A model generated the notes under the pieces. It was given only the letters and a program-made list of their open reading frames with translations. It had not been told where the DNA came from and made no database searches. Positions 6,163-14,526 of a stretch of DNA of 64,000 nt are shown here, in pieces (the stretch's first letter is position 1; the number at the start of each line of letters is the position of its first letter). The translations under genes and the position numbers were made by a program. The stretch is from CAYSEW01 sp964430245 (GTDB taxonomy: Bacteria > Bacteroidota > Bacteroidia > Flavobacteriales_D > Parvicellaceae). The DNA lies in the NCBI GenBank assembly GCA_964430245.1, contig CAYSEW010000011.1, forward strand, positions 1-64,000. The letters run 5' to 3'.

Positions 6163-9021
6163 ATGGGAAGAAAACGGAAACATAGTATTATAGAAACAAT
6201 AGCGGAAAAGTTAAAACTGATTCCTTCTCTACATGATGACAAGGAGGTAGAAATTAACAAGCTATCTCCTGTAGGAAAATTAACCAATTATCCACCTCCT
6301 GAACAATGGGATGATTTTGTAGATTACGACCCAAAAAGCTGGCCAAAGAAGAAGAAAAAACATTACTCTATCGTTCCTACCACTTGTTTTAATTGTGAAT
6401 CTGCCTGTGGTCTTTTAGCATATGTAGATAAAGAAGATGGTTCAATCAGGAAATTTGAAGGCAATCCCTACCATCCTGGTAGTAGAGGAAAAAATTGCGC
6501 AAAAGGTCCAGCAACCATTAATCAAATCAAGGATACGGATCGAATTTTATATCCATTAAAAAGAACTGGTAAAAGAGGAGAAGGAAATTGGAAAAGAGTA
6601 AGCTGGGATGAAGTGCTAGATGACATAGCAGGCAGGATTAGAAAAGCACTTAAAGAGGGGAGAAATAATGAAATAGCCTATCATGTAGGACGGCCTGGTC
6701 ATGAGGGATATATGGATAGAGTTCTAAAAGCTTGGGGGGTTGATGGTCATAATAGCCATACCAATATTTGTTCATCTGGTGCCAGATTTGGCTATAATTT
6801 ATGGCATGGATATGATAGGCCTTCTCCAGATCATGCCAATGCAAAATTTATCTTATTAATAAGTGCTCATTTAGAGTCTGGTCATTATTTTAACCCTCAT
6901 GCGCAAAGGATCATTGAAGGAATGATGAAAGGGGCGAAACTAGCTGTAATGGATCCAAGGCTATCAAATACTGCAAGTATGGCTAATTACTGGATGCCAA
7001 CATATCCAGGATCTGAAGCAGCATTATTGCTTTCTATGGCTAAAATTATACTTGATGAAAAGTTATATAATAAAGAATATTTACATGACTGGGTAAACTG
7101 GAAAGAATATTTAAAATTTAAAACTCCAGAAAAAAAGCCTGATTTTAATGACTTTATTGAAACCCTTAAAGAAGTATATAAAGACTATACTCCTGAATTT
7201 GCAGCAAAGGAGAGCGGAATTAAAAAAGAGACTATTATTGAGATAGCTAGAGAAATTGGAAAAGCTGGCTCTCAATTTGCAACTCATAACTGGAGAAGTG
7301 CAGGGAGTGGGAATTTGGGTGGATGGGCTGTGTCAAGGTGTTTACATTTCTTAAATGTTCTTACTGGAAGTGTTGGGACTGAAGGAGGGACATCTCCTAA
7401 TGCATGGAATAAATTTAAACCGAAATTCTTTGACAACCCCCCAGCACAAAAATTTTGGAACAACCTGCATTTTCCTGACGAATATCCACTTGCCTTTTTT
7501 GAAATGAGCTTTCTACTCCCTCACTTCCTAAAAGAAAATAGAGGTAAAATGGATGTTTATTTCAGTAGGGTTTTCAACCCTGTATGGACCTACCCTGATG
7601 GTTTTTCCTGGATGGAGGCATTTGTTGACGAAGATAAATTTGGAATACATGCAGCTATGACTCCTACCTGGAATGAAACTGCTTATTACGCTGATTATGT
7701 ATTGCCAATGGGGCATTCTGCTGAGAGACACGACATAAATAGCTATGCAACTCACTCAGGTATGTGGGTAGCGTTCCGACAACCTGTTCTTAGAGAAGTT
7801 GCTAGGAAAAATGGCAAAAAATTTAATTTCACTTATGATGTAAACCCTGGTGAAGTTTGGGAAGAAGATGAATTCTGGATAGAGCTTTCTTGGAGAATAG
7901 ATCCTGATGGCAGTCTAGGAATTAAAAAACACTTTGAATCTCCTTATAGAAAAGGAGAAAAGATTACAATTGATGAATACTATCAATATATCTTTGAAAA
8001 TATTCCTGGACTTCTTGAAACTGCTTCAAAAGAAGGACTTAACCCTTTAGATTATATGAGGAAATATGGAGCTTATGAAATAGAGAAGGTGGCTTATAAT
8101 AAAAACCTTAACTCTCTAAGTGATGAGCAAATGAAAGGCGCGCATATAGATCCAGAAAATAATGTAATCATTAAAAATGGTGAATCTATAGGAGTCATGA
8201 TCAATGATAAGCCTTGTGTTGGGTTTCCTACTCCTTCTAGAAAACAAGAATTTTTTTCACAGACCATGATTGATTGGAAATGGCCAGAATATGCCATTCC
8301 CACCTACATAAAAAGCCATATTCATCCAGATAATATTGATAAAGAAAAAGGTGAATTCCCATTAGTTCCTACATTTAGGTTACCTGTCCTTATTCATTCA
8401 AGATCTGCCAATGCGAAGTGGCTTACTGAAATGGCGAATAGAAACCCTATTTGGATGCATACGTCCGATGCCGAATTGCTTGGGATTGAAACTGATGACC
8501 TTTTAAGGGTAAACACAGATATAGGATATTTTGTAGATAAAGTATGGGTAACTGAAAGCATGAAGCCTGGCGTAGTGGCATGCTCACATCATATAGGAAG
8601 GTGGAGAAGGCCTCAAGATAAAACAGGAAATAGATGGGCTACCAACACTGTTGAAATAAATCATCTGAAAGATGGACAATGGAAGATGTCAACAATAGAT
8701 GGCATTAAACCTTACAAAAGTACAGATCCTGATTCCTCTAGAATCTTCTGGAATGATGGAGGTGTTCATCAAAATATAACCTTCCCTGTTCACCCAGACC
8801 CAATAAGTGGTATGCACTGTTGGCATCAGAAAGTTAAATTAGAAAAAGCCAGGCCTGAAGATAAGTATGGAGATATTTTTGTAGACACTAACAAATCTTT
8901 TCAGGTTTATAAGGAATGGTTGAGCAAGACAAGACCCGCGCCTGGGCCAGACAACCTAAGGAGACCCTTGTGGTTTAAAAGAGCTTTAAGGCCTGAAGAC
9001 AGTACTTATTACTTAGATTAA
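6163..9021 (+). CDS. Molybdopterin oxidoreductase catalytic subunit (SoeA-like sulfite dehydrogenase candidate)
   Basis: 952 residues of the DMSO-reductase superfamily (bis-MGD molybdenum enzymes). The N-terminal [4Fe-4S] site is C75FNC78ESAC82 plus a fourth Cys in RGKNCAKG near residue 112. The region HTNICSSGARFGYN near residue 203 probably carries the molybdenum ligand. The Molydop-binding C-terminal domain lies after about residue 740 (LIHSRSANAKW). There is no twin-arginine signal, so a cytoplasmic enzyme is predicted. Length, lack of Tat signal and the adjoining ferredoxin/DmsC-type anchor together fit SoeABC, which oxidises sulfite in the cytoplasm and reduces quinone. The substrate cannot be proved from sequence. 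No TorD-type chaperone or molybdopterin genes are in the window. Confidence 0.85.
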   Translation: MGRKRKHSIIETIAEKLKLIPSLHDDKEVEINKLSPVGKLTNYPPPEQWDDFVDYDPKSWPKKKKKHYSIVPTTCFNCESACGLLAYVDKEDGSIRKFEGNPYHPGSRGKNCAKGPATINQIKDTDRILYPLKRTGKRGEGNWKRVSWDEVLDDIAGRIRKALKEGRNNEIAYHVGRPGHEGYMDRVLKAWGVDGHNSHTNICSSGARFGYNLWHGYDRPSPDHANAKFILLISAHLESGHYFNPHAQRIIEGMMKGAKLAVMDPRLSNTASMANYWMPTYPGSEAALLLSMAKIILDEKLYNKEYLHDWVNWKEYLKFKTPEKKPDFNDFIETLKEVYKDYTPEFAAKESGIKKETIIEIAREIGKAGSQFATHNWRSAGSGNLGGWAVSRCLHFLNVLTGSVGTEGGTSPNAWNKFKPKFFDNPPAQKFWNNLHFPDEYPLAFFEMSFLLPHFLKENRGKMDVYFSRVFNPVWTYPDGFSWMEAFVDEDKFGIHAAMTPTWNETAYYADYVLPMGHSAERHDINSYATHSGMWVAFRQPVLREVARKNGKKFNFTYDVNPGEVWEEDEFWIELSWRIDPDGSLGIKKHFESPYRKGEKITIDEYYQYIFENIPGLLETASKEGLNPLDYMRKYGAYEIEKVAYNKNLNSLSDEQMKGAHIDPENNVIIKNGESIGVMINDKPCVGFPTPSRKQEFFSQTMIDWKWPEYAIPTYIKSHIHPDNIDKEKGEFPLVPTFRLPVLIHSRSANAKWLTEMANRNPIWMHTSDAELLGIETDDLLRVNTDIGYFVDKVWVTESMKPGVVACSHHIGRWRRPQDKTGNRWATNTVEINHLKDGQWKMSTIDGIKPYKSTDPDSSRIFWNDGGVHQNITFPVHPDPISGMHCWHQKVKLEKARPEDKYGDIFVDTNKSFQVYKEWLSKTRPAPGPDNLRRPLWFKRALRPEDSTYYLD

Positions 9022-9048
9022 TATCTTATTTTTTAAAAAATAAATCAT

Positions 9049-9056
9049 TAATTTTG
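9049..9056 (+). promoter_or_regulatory. Candidate -7 box before the bacilliredoxin gene
   Basis: TAATTTTG fits TAnnTTTG and lies 26 bp before the start at 9083, in the short gap after the oxidoreductase. It suggests that the bacilliredoxin gene has its own promoter. No matching -33 element is evident. Confidence 0.5.
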
Positions 9057-9082
9057 CCCACAATTATAAAAACTACAATAGT

Positions 9083-9496
9083 ATGTATCCACCAGAACTA
9101 GTTGCTCCTATGAGAGAAGATTTAACCACTGAAGGTTTTAATGAATTGATAACTTCTAATGATGTTGATCAGGCAATAAATGAAGCTACGGGAACAGCTT
9201 TAGTTGTCGTTAATTCCGTATGTGGCTGTGCAGCTGGAAATGCTAGACCAGCAGCTAAAATGGCAATCAACAATGCTAAAAAACCGGATCAATTACTTAC
9301 TGTTTTTGCTGGAGTACATACTGAAGCTACTAACCAGGTTAGAAAATATTGTTTACCCTACCCTCCTTCTTCCCCTAGCATGGCTTTATTTAAAGATGGG
9401 AAATTGGTTCATTTCATAGAAAGACATCATATTGAAGGTAGGCCTGCGGAACTAATTGCAGAAAATCTAACAGCGGCTTTTGAAGAATTCTGTTAA
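9083..9496 (+). CDS. BrxA/BrxB family bacilliredoxin-like protein (CGC motif)
   Basis: 137 residues, the usual length for the YphP/YqiW family. The signature C47-G-C49 in NSVCGCAAGNARP is intact, and the family's N-terminus MYPPELVAPMR is recognisable. In Firmicutes these proteins remove bacillithiol from thiolated proteins. In Bacteroidota, many of which make bacillithiol, the same role is plausible but is inferred. The C-terminal residue is also a cysteine. It ends in a TTAA shared with the stop of the convergent gatC. Confidence 0.9.
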   Translation: MYPPELVAPMREDLTTEGFNELITSNDVDQAINEATGTALVVVNSVCGCAAGNARPAAKMAINNAKKPDQLLTVFAGVHTEATNQVRKYCLPYPPSSPSMALFKDGKLVHFIERHHIEGRPAELIAENLTAAFEEFC

Positions 9497-9789
9497 CCTT
9501 TTTTATCCAATACTTTTGGAAGCTTAAAATAAGTTGAATCTTTTGAAGGTGCATTTTTTAAAGCATCTTCTTGCCTTATAGTTTCAACGGCTTTATCTTC
9601 CCTTAAAACATTAACTTCCTCACTCATATGGATTAATGGTGCAACTTGATCTGTATTAAGCTCTTTTAGCTGATCTACAAATTCAAGCATTTTATTCATA
9701 TCATTAATGATCATGGCTTTTTCTTTATCCTTAAACTCAAGCTTTGAAAGCGATGCGATCTTATCTACCATTTTTTCATTAAGCTTCAT
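9493..9789 (-). CDS. gatC: Asp/Glu-tRNA amidotransferase subunit C
   Basis: 98 residues, normal for GatC, the small subunit that bridges GatA and GatB in the amidotransferase that makes Gln-tRNA(Gln) and/or Asn-tRNA(Asn). Family features are KIASLSKLEF near the N-terminus, the central MLEFVDQLKELNTD, and a later V-x-P-L-x-H-x pattern (VAPLIHMSEEVNVLRED). It overlaps the end of the upstream plsC-like gene by 11 bp, so the two are probably co-translated. gatA is 14 kb away; gatB is not in the window. Confidence 0.92.
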   Translation of the reverse strand: MKLNEKMVDKIASLSKLEFKDKEKAMIINDMNKMLEFVDQLKELNTDQVAPLIHMSEEVNVLREDKAVETIRQEDALKNAPSKDSTYFKLPKVLDKKG

Positions 9790-10522
9790 AATTCAGTTCT
9801 TTTTTGATGACATTATACGTATGATTCCTCAAAGATATTAAATCTTTTTCTGGAAACGAATTTGGATCCAAGGGTTTATGTATTGTGACATTAGCAATGC
9901 CGGGTCTACAAATCCCAAGAAAATCAGAATGATCCGTAAAAAGATCATAATTGTTTTTAAAAGTGATAGGGATGATTGGCTTATTCGTATGAACAGAAAG
10001 AGAGAAAGCTCCATTTTTAAATCTTCTTAACTTTTTTGATCTAACCATACCCCCTTCTGGAAAAATAGCAACCGACCTTCCTTTGTTAAGTGCAATTTCA
10101 GAAAGATCAATACATTCTTTAGCTCTTTTAATACTATATCTATAAACGGGTATATCTATACCTCTTTTAAAAAATAAATTAATAATTGGCCATCTTAGCA
10201 CCTCAGCTTTTCCTAAAAAAGCAAATTCATTAGGTATGATTTGATACATTAAAATAATATCGAGATAGGAAGAATGATTAGGACAAACAATATATGTTGA
10301 ATCTATAGGAAAATTTTCTCTACCAATTACCTTAACCCTTACCAGTACTAAAACACAAATTACTTTTGCCCAGATCTTCTTTAACAAAAAAGCCGTTTTA
10401 TATTTAGCTTCTCCCCTTACTAATATCATTAATAAAGGAAGAAAAAACAATCCCGTTATAAAAAATATTAACCCAAAATAAATTCTGTAAAAAAATGATA
10501 TAAATACCTTAATCCCTTTCAT
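9779..10522 (-). CDS. plsC: 1-acyl-sn-glycerol-3-phosphate acyltransferase (PlsC family)
   Basis: 247 residues. An N-terminal pair of hydrophobic segments (about 8-33) anchors it to the membrane. The acyltransferase motif I is NHSSYLD (H-x4-D), and the later FPEGGMV block is motif III. These proteins transfer an acyl chain to lysophosphatidic acid in phospholipid synthesis. The gene overlaps gatC by 11 bp and is divergent from trpS. A second, longer acyltransferase of the same superfamily is at 52057, so which one does the main PlsC step is open. Confidence 0.87.
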   Translation of the reverse strand: MKGIKVFISFFYRIYFGLIFFITGLFFLPLLMILVRGEAKYKTAFLLKKIWAKVICVLVLVRVKVIGRENFPIDSTYIVCPNHSSYLDIILMYQIIPNEFAFLGKAEVLRWPIINLFFKRGIDIPVYRYSIKRAKECIDLSEIALNKGRSVAIFPEGGMVRSKKLRRFKNGAFSLSVHTNKPIIPITFKNNYDLFTDHSDFLGICRPGIANVTIHKPLDPNSFPEKDLISLRNHTYNVIKKELNYEA

Positions 10523-10592
10523 AAGTTAACTATAAATTTACCGTTTAATATTATAATTTTAAATATGGTACTTCTTTTTTAAGGTAAACGAT

Positions 10593-10600
10593 TAATTTTG
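10593..10600 (+). promoter_or_regulatory. Candidate -7 box before trpS
   Basis: TAATTTTG matches TAnnTTTG and lies 21 bp before the trpS ATG, which would give a short leader. No convincing -33 TTG is seen. Confidence 0.5.
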
Positions 10601-10621
10601 CTTCTATAATTAAAATTTCAA

Positions 10622-11593
10622 ATGTCTAGAATTTTAACTGGGATACAAAGTACTGGGACACCTCATTTAGGAAATATACTTGGAGCGATCCTTCCTGCGA
10701 TTGAAATTTCCAATGACCCTAAAAACGATTCTTTTTTATTTATTGCTGACTTACATTCTCTTACTCAGATCAAAGACTCAGAAGAATTAAAAAGAAACAC
10801 TTATGCTGTTGCTGCTGCCTGGTTAGCATTTGGTCTTGATCCTCAAAAAACTGTGTTTTACAGGCAATCAGATGTTATAGAGTGTACAGAATTAGCTTGG
10901 TACCTCAATTGTTTTTATCCATATCAACGTTTAAAATTAGCTCATTCCTTTAAAGATAAATCCAATCGACTTGAAGATGTAAATGCTGGGCTTTTTGTGT
11001 ATCCTATGTTAATGGCTGCAGATATTCTTTTGTACGATGCTGATTTTGTTCCTGTAGGAAAAGATCAATTACAGCATTTAGAGATGACAAGAGATGTAGC
11101 TTCAAGAATTAATCACAGGTATCCCGATTTATTTATTGTTCCTCAACCACTTCTTAAAGAAGACACTATGCTTATTCCTGGAACAGATGGTGAAAAAATG
11201 AGTAAATCTAGAAATAACATTATTGATATATTTCAATCAGAAAAAGAAATAAAAAAAGTAATAAATAAAGATATTATTACTGATGACATTCCTTTAGAAG
11301 ATCCTAAAGAACCGGGTAATTCTACTGTTTTTAAATTGTATGAATTATTAGCCTCTTCTGAAGAAAGTAAAGAAATGGCTAGAAAATTAAAAGCTGGAGG
11401 ATATGGATGGGGGCATGCTAAAAGAGAACTTTTAACCTTAATAATTGAAAAATATAAGTCTCCTAGGGAGAAATTTAATTACTATATGTCCAATAAAGAA
11501 AAATTGGATGTGATTTTAAAAGAAGGTTCACTTAAAGCTAAAGAAATAGCCCAAACTACACTCAATAGATTAAAAGAAAAAATTGGATATTAA
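10622..11593 (+). CDS. trpS: Tryptophanyl-tRNA synthetase
   Basis: 323 residues, the normal bacterial TrpRS length. The class I HIGH motif is present as PHLGN (residues 14-18) after TGIQSTG, and the KMSKS loop is intact (GEKMSKSRNN, near 195). AMTRDV-type tryptophan-pocket sequence is seen in QLQHLEMTRDVA. It charges tRNA-Trp in the cytoplasm. It appears to be a single-gene unit; the lipoprotein downstream begins 45 bp later. Confidence 0.97.
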   Translation: MSRILTGIQSTGTPHLGNILGAILPAIEISNDPKNDSFLFIADLHSLTQIKDSEELKRNTYAVAAAWLAFGLDPQKTVFYRQSDVIECTELAWYLNCFYPYQRLKLAHSFKDKSNRLEDVNAGLFVYPMLMAADILLYDADFVPVGKDQLQHLEMTRDVASRINHRYPDLFIVPQPLLKEDTMLIPGTDGEKMSKSRNNIIDIFQSEKEIKKVINKDIITDDIPLEDPKEPGNSTVFKLYELLASSEESKEMARKLKAGGYGWGHAKRELLTLIIEKYKSPREKFNYYMSNKEKLDVILKEGSLKAKEIAQTTLNRLKEKIGY

Positions 11594-11637
11594 TTCCCAC
11601 TTTACAACTTTTTATTTTTTTTTGAGTTTAATTGATA

Positions 11638-12075
11638 ATGTCATTTAAAAAAATAAATTACTCTATGTTTAATATCAAGAAAGTTCATACTGGTTCTGTT
11701 TATTTATTTACACTACTATTTATCATATCATGCACAAAGTCTCCTGGAGTAGGAGGTCAAGCTACAATTAAAGGGAAAATCATTGTCAACAACATAAATG
11801 CTTTAGGCAATGTATCAGCTGAATATGATGCTCAGGAGCATGATGTTTATATAATATATGGAGATAATAACAATACTTTTGATGATGATGTGAAAACAAG
11901 TCATGATGGTACTTTTGAATTTAAATATCTAAACCAGGGGAATTATGAGGTTTTCACCTATAGTGAATGTTTAAGTTGCCCAAATGGACAGGATAGTCTT
12001 ATAAAAATTAACACCACTATTGGGTCCCGAAACGAAACGGTAATATTAGAGGATATTGTTATTGCTAATTATTAA
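11638..12075 (+). CDS. Small lipoprotein with a carboxypeptidase-regulatory-like fold (hypothetical)
   Basis: 145 residues from the ATG at 11638; a TTG two codons earlier is possible. The signal peptide ends in FIISC, a lipobox, so Cys becomes the lipidated first residue. The mature part is a single beta-sandwich-like domain: GQATIKGKIIVNN at the start, a D-rich middle (DNNNTFDDDVKTSHDG) and GTFEFKYLNQGNYEVF. This layout is typical of CarboxypepD_reg or SdrD-type Ig folds on surface lipoproteins. Function unknown. It is followed closely by an outer-membrane beta-barrel gene on the same strand, suggesting a two-gene envelope unit. Confidence 0.6.
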   Translation: MSFKKINYSMFNIKKVHTGSVYLFTLLFIISCTKSPGVGGQATIKGKIIVNNINALGNVSAEYDAQEHDVYIIYGDNNNTFDDDVKTSHDGTFEFKYLNQGNYEVFTYSECLSCPNGQDSLIKINTTIGSRNETVILEDIVIANY

Positions 12076-12085
12076 ACATTTAAAA

Positions 12086-12736
12086 ATGTATCGTTTATCT
12101 TTCTTGTTGATACTATTAATCCCTGGGCTTGCATCATCTCAAATTAATAATGAAGATTTTGGCAATTGGTTACGCACTGACTTTAGTTATGGTGTCAATA
12201 AAAAGGTTTCCTTAAATGGCCGGTTTGAATTAAGGACTATTAATAACTCTACTGAAATCAGACAATTATTTTCAGAATTTTCTGCAAAAGTAAAATTAAA
12301 CTCATTTTTTAGAACTGCATTTGCCTATAGAGCGAAAAGTGTTAATGAGGAATACGGTAATATTTTTCAAAATCGTTTTCATGCTGATCTCACATTTAGG
12401 CATAAAATAGGTGAGCTAACTTTTCTTCTAAGAAATAGGGCTCAGTATAATTTAATCCCCAATGAAGTCAATCAATTCTTTGAAAGAATAAGAATTAAAA
12501 CCGCTTATAAAATCAATAAAAAAATAAAAGCTTTTTTATTTAATGAATTCTTTTTTCATATAAATAATTTAGCTGGTCCAAAATATGATAAGAATAGACT
12601 GGGTATTGGAATTGAATATAAGCTAAACCGTTCTCTATTTCTTGGCATAAAATACCTAAGAAATAAAGAATTAAATTCTTACAATCCTCAAATCATAAAT
12701 GTAATTGGTTTAGGGATCACCCATAAACTCAATTAA
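12086..12736 (+). CDS. DUF2490-type outer-membrane beta-barrel protein
   Basis: 216 residues from the ATG at 12086. The signal peptide (MYRLSFLLILLIPGLASS) is followed by Gln. The mature chain starts EDFGNWLRTDFSYGVNKKV and continues as amphipathic strands with alternating aromatic and polar residues (RNRAQYNL, KAFLFNEFFFH, GIGIEYKLN), ending GITHKLN. This is the pattern of DUF2490 barrels in Bacteroidota, whose function is unknown. An upstream TTG giving ten extra residues would spoil the signal peptide, hence this start. Confidence 0.72.
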   Translation: MYRLSFLLILLIPGLASSQINNEDFGNWLRTDFSYGVNKKVSLNGRFELRTINNSTEIRQLFSEFSAKVKLNSFFRTAFAYRAKSVNEEYGNIFQNRFHADLTFRHKIGELTFLLRNRAQYNLIPNEVNQFFERIRIKTAYKINKKIKAFLFNEFFFHINNLAGPKYDKNRLGIGIEYKLNRSLFLGIKYLRNKELNSYNPQIINVIGLGITHKLN

Positions 12737-12748
12737 CCTTAAATGACT

Positions 12749-14460
12749 TTAAAGCTCAAATTTAATTCCTTGAGCTAAAGGTAATTCTGCACCCCAATTA
12801 ATAGTGTTGGTTTGTCTTCTCATATAGACTTTCCAGGCGTCAGAACCAGATTCTCTTCCTCCTCCTGTTTCCTTTTCACCTCCAAATGCTCCTCCTATTT
12901 CAGCGCCAGATGTGCNNNNNNNNNNNNNNNNNNNNNNNNNNNNNNNNNNNNNNNNNNNNNNNNNNNNNNNNNNNNNNNNNNNNNNNNNNNNNNNNNNNNN
13001 NNNNNNNNNNNNNNNCCTCCTGTTTCCTTTTCACCTCCAAATGCTCCTCCTATTTCAGCGCCAGATGTGCCAATATTCACATTAGCAATTCCACAATCAG
13101 ATCCTAGGTGAGATAAAAATGCTTCTTGTTCTCTCATATCAGTTGTCATAATTGCAGAGGACAATCCTTGAGGAACTGCATTTTGAATATCAATTGCATT
13201 TTTAACCTCACCGCTATACTTGATCAAATAAAGAATTGGAGCAAATGTTTCATGCTGAACAATCTCAAATTGATTTTTAGCTTCTGCAACTACTGGTTTT
13301 ACATAACAGCCACTTTCATATCCTAATCCAGATAGAACACCTCCTTCTAATAAAATTTCAGCTCCTTCTTTTTTTGCTTTTTCAATTGCTTCTAGATACA
13401 TATTTACGGCATCTTTATCGATTAATGGTCCCACATGATTTGATTCATCTAATGGATTTCCAATTTTTAATTGCCCATATGCATTAACTAGCGCTTGCTT
13501 TACCTCATCATAAATAGTCTCATGGATAATAAGCCTTCTTGTAGAAGTGCATCTTTGCCCTGTAGTACCAACAGCTCCAAATACTATGGCTGGAATTACC
13601 ATTTTAAGATCAGCGCTAGGGGATAAAATTATTGCATTATTACCTCCTAATTCTAATAATGATTTTCCTAATCTTGCTCCTACAGCTTTTCCTACAGCTT
13701 TTCCCATTCTTGTAGAACCAGTAGCAGACACCAAAGGAACTCTTTGATCTTCAGACATTTTTATCCCTAAATCTGCTCCGCCAATAACAACAGATGAAAT
13801 TCCATCTGGAAGATCATTTTCTTTAATGACCTGAGCAATAATATTCTGACAAGCTATTGCACATAAAGGTGTTTTTTCTGAAGGTTTCCATATACAAACA
13901 TCACCACAAACCCATGCTAAAGCAGTATTCCATGCCCAAACAGCTACAGGAAAATTAAATGCAGAGATAATACCAACAATTCCTAAAGGATGGTATTGTT
14001 CATACATTCTATGTAAAGGTCTTTCTGAGTGCATAGTTAATCCATGGAGCTGCCTCGACAGCCCAACCGCAAACTCACATATATCGATCATCTCCTGAAC
14101 CTCTCCTAGCCCCTCCTGATATGATTTCCCCATTTCATAAGAAACCAATTGACCAAGGGGTTCTTTTTTCTCTCTTAATAATTCTCCAAACTGTCTTACA
14201 ATCTCTCCTCTTTTTGGAGCTGGAACCATTCTCCAACTTTCAAAAGCTTTTTGAGCTTTCTCTATACATGCATCATACTCTGCAGAAGTCGCTGAATTTA
14301 TTGTTGCAATTAAACTTCCGTCTACTGGAGACAAGGAATCAATTACCTCACCTCTAGTCGTGAACCAATGAGCTCCTACAGCAGATCCATTGTTACTAGG
14401 CTTTATCCCCAATGAGTTTAAAGCATTTTTGATGTCTATTTGTTCCATTGTTTCTGGCAT
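12749..14460 (-). CDS. Aldehyde dehydrogenase, ALDH7 (antiquitin/PCD) type, interrupted by an assembly gap
   Basis: Catalytic features are complete: the nucleophile in GQRCTSTRR, the general-base Glu in LELGGNNAI, an NAD-binding GSTRMGKAVG and FNFPVAVWAWN near the cofactor site. ALDH7 enzymes oxidise alpha-aminoadipic semialdehyde or piperideine-6-carboxylate in lysine breakdown, and other aldehydes. The N run sits between two identical 55-bp copies (12861-12915 and 13016-13070). Removing the gap and one copy leaves 1557 nt, exactly 519 codons, and joins GGEKETG to GGGRESGSD and a C-terminus ending QGIKFEL. The start is taken at ATG 14460; a further ATG at 14448 is possible. An upstream TTG (14496) overlaps the promoter box and is unlikely. 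Confidence 0.9.
12861..12915. repeat. 55-bp duplicate flanking the first gap (left copy)
   Basis: Identical to 13016-13070 on the other side of 100 N. A duplicate of exactly 55 bp abutting both gap edges is what a scaffolder leaves when two contigs that overlap by one k-mer are not merged. It is an artefact, not a biological repeat. Confidence 0.9.
12916..13015. other. Assembly gap (100 N), probably false
   Basis: The flanks overlap by 55 bp (12861-12915 = 13016-13070), and deleting the gap plus one copy restores a continuous aldehyde dehydrogenase frame, so no sequence is likely to be missing here. Confidence 0.9.
13016..13070. repeat. 55-bp duplicate flanking the first gap (right copy)
   Basis: Identical to 12861-12915. 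Together they show that the contigs on either side of the N run overlap. Confidence 0.9.
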
Positions 14461-14484
14461 GTCTTTTATTTTTAAAATTTTGGG

Positions 14485-14492
14485 CAAATTTA
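14485..14492 (-). promoter_or_regulatory. Candidate -7 box before the ALDH7 gene
   Basis: Minus-strand TAAATTTG, a match to TAnnTTTG, lies 24 bp upstream of ATG 14460. It overlaps the region just after the alternative TTG start at 14496, which argues for the downstream ATG. Confidence 0.5.
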
Positions 14493-14526
14493 GCAAAAAA
14501 GTATCTGTATCACTATTTAAGAAAGA

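Noticed and set aside
12812..13111. Plus-strand frames across the first N run
   Set aside because: They lie antisense to the aldehyde dehydrogenase and exist only because the N run has no stops.
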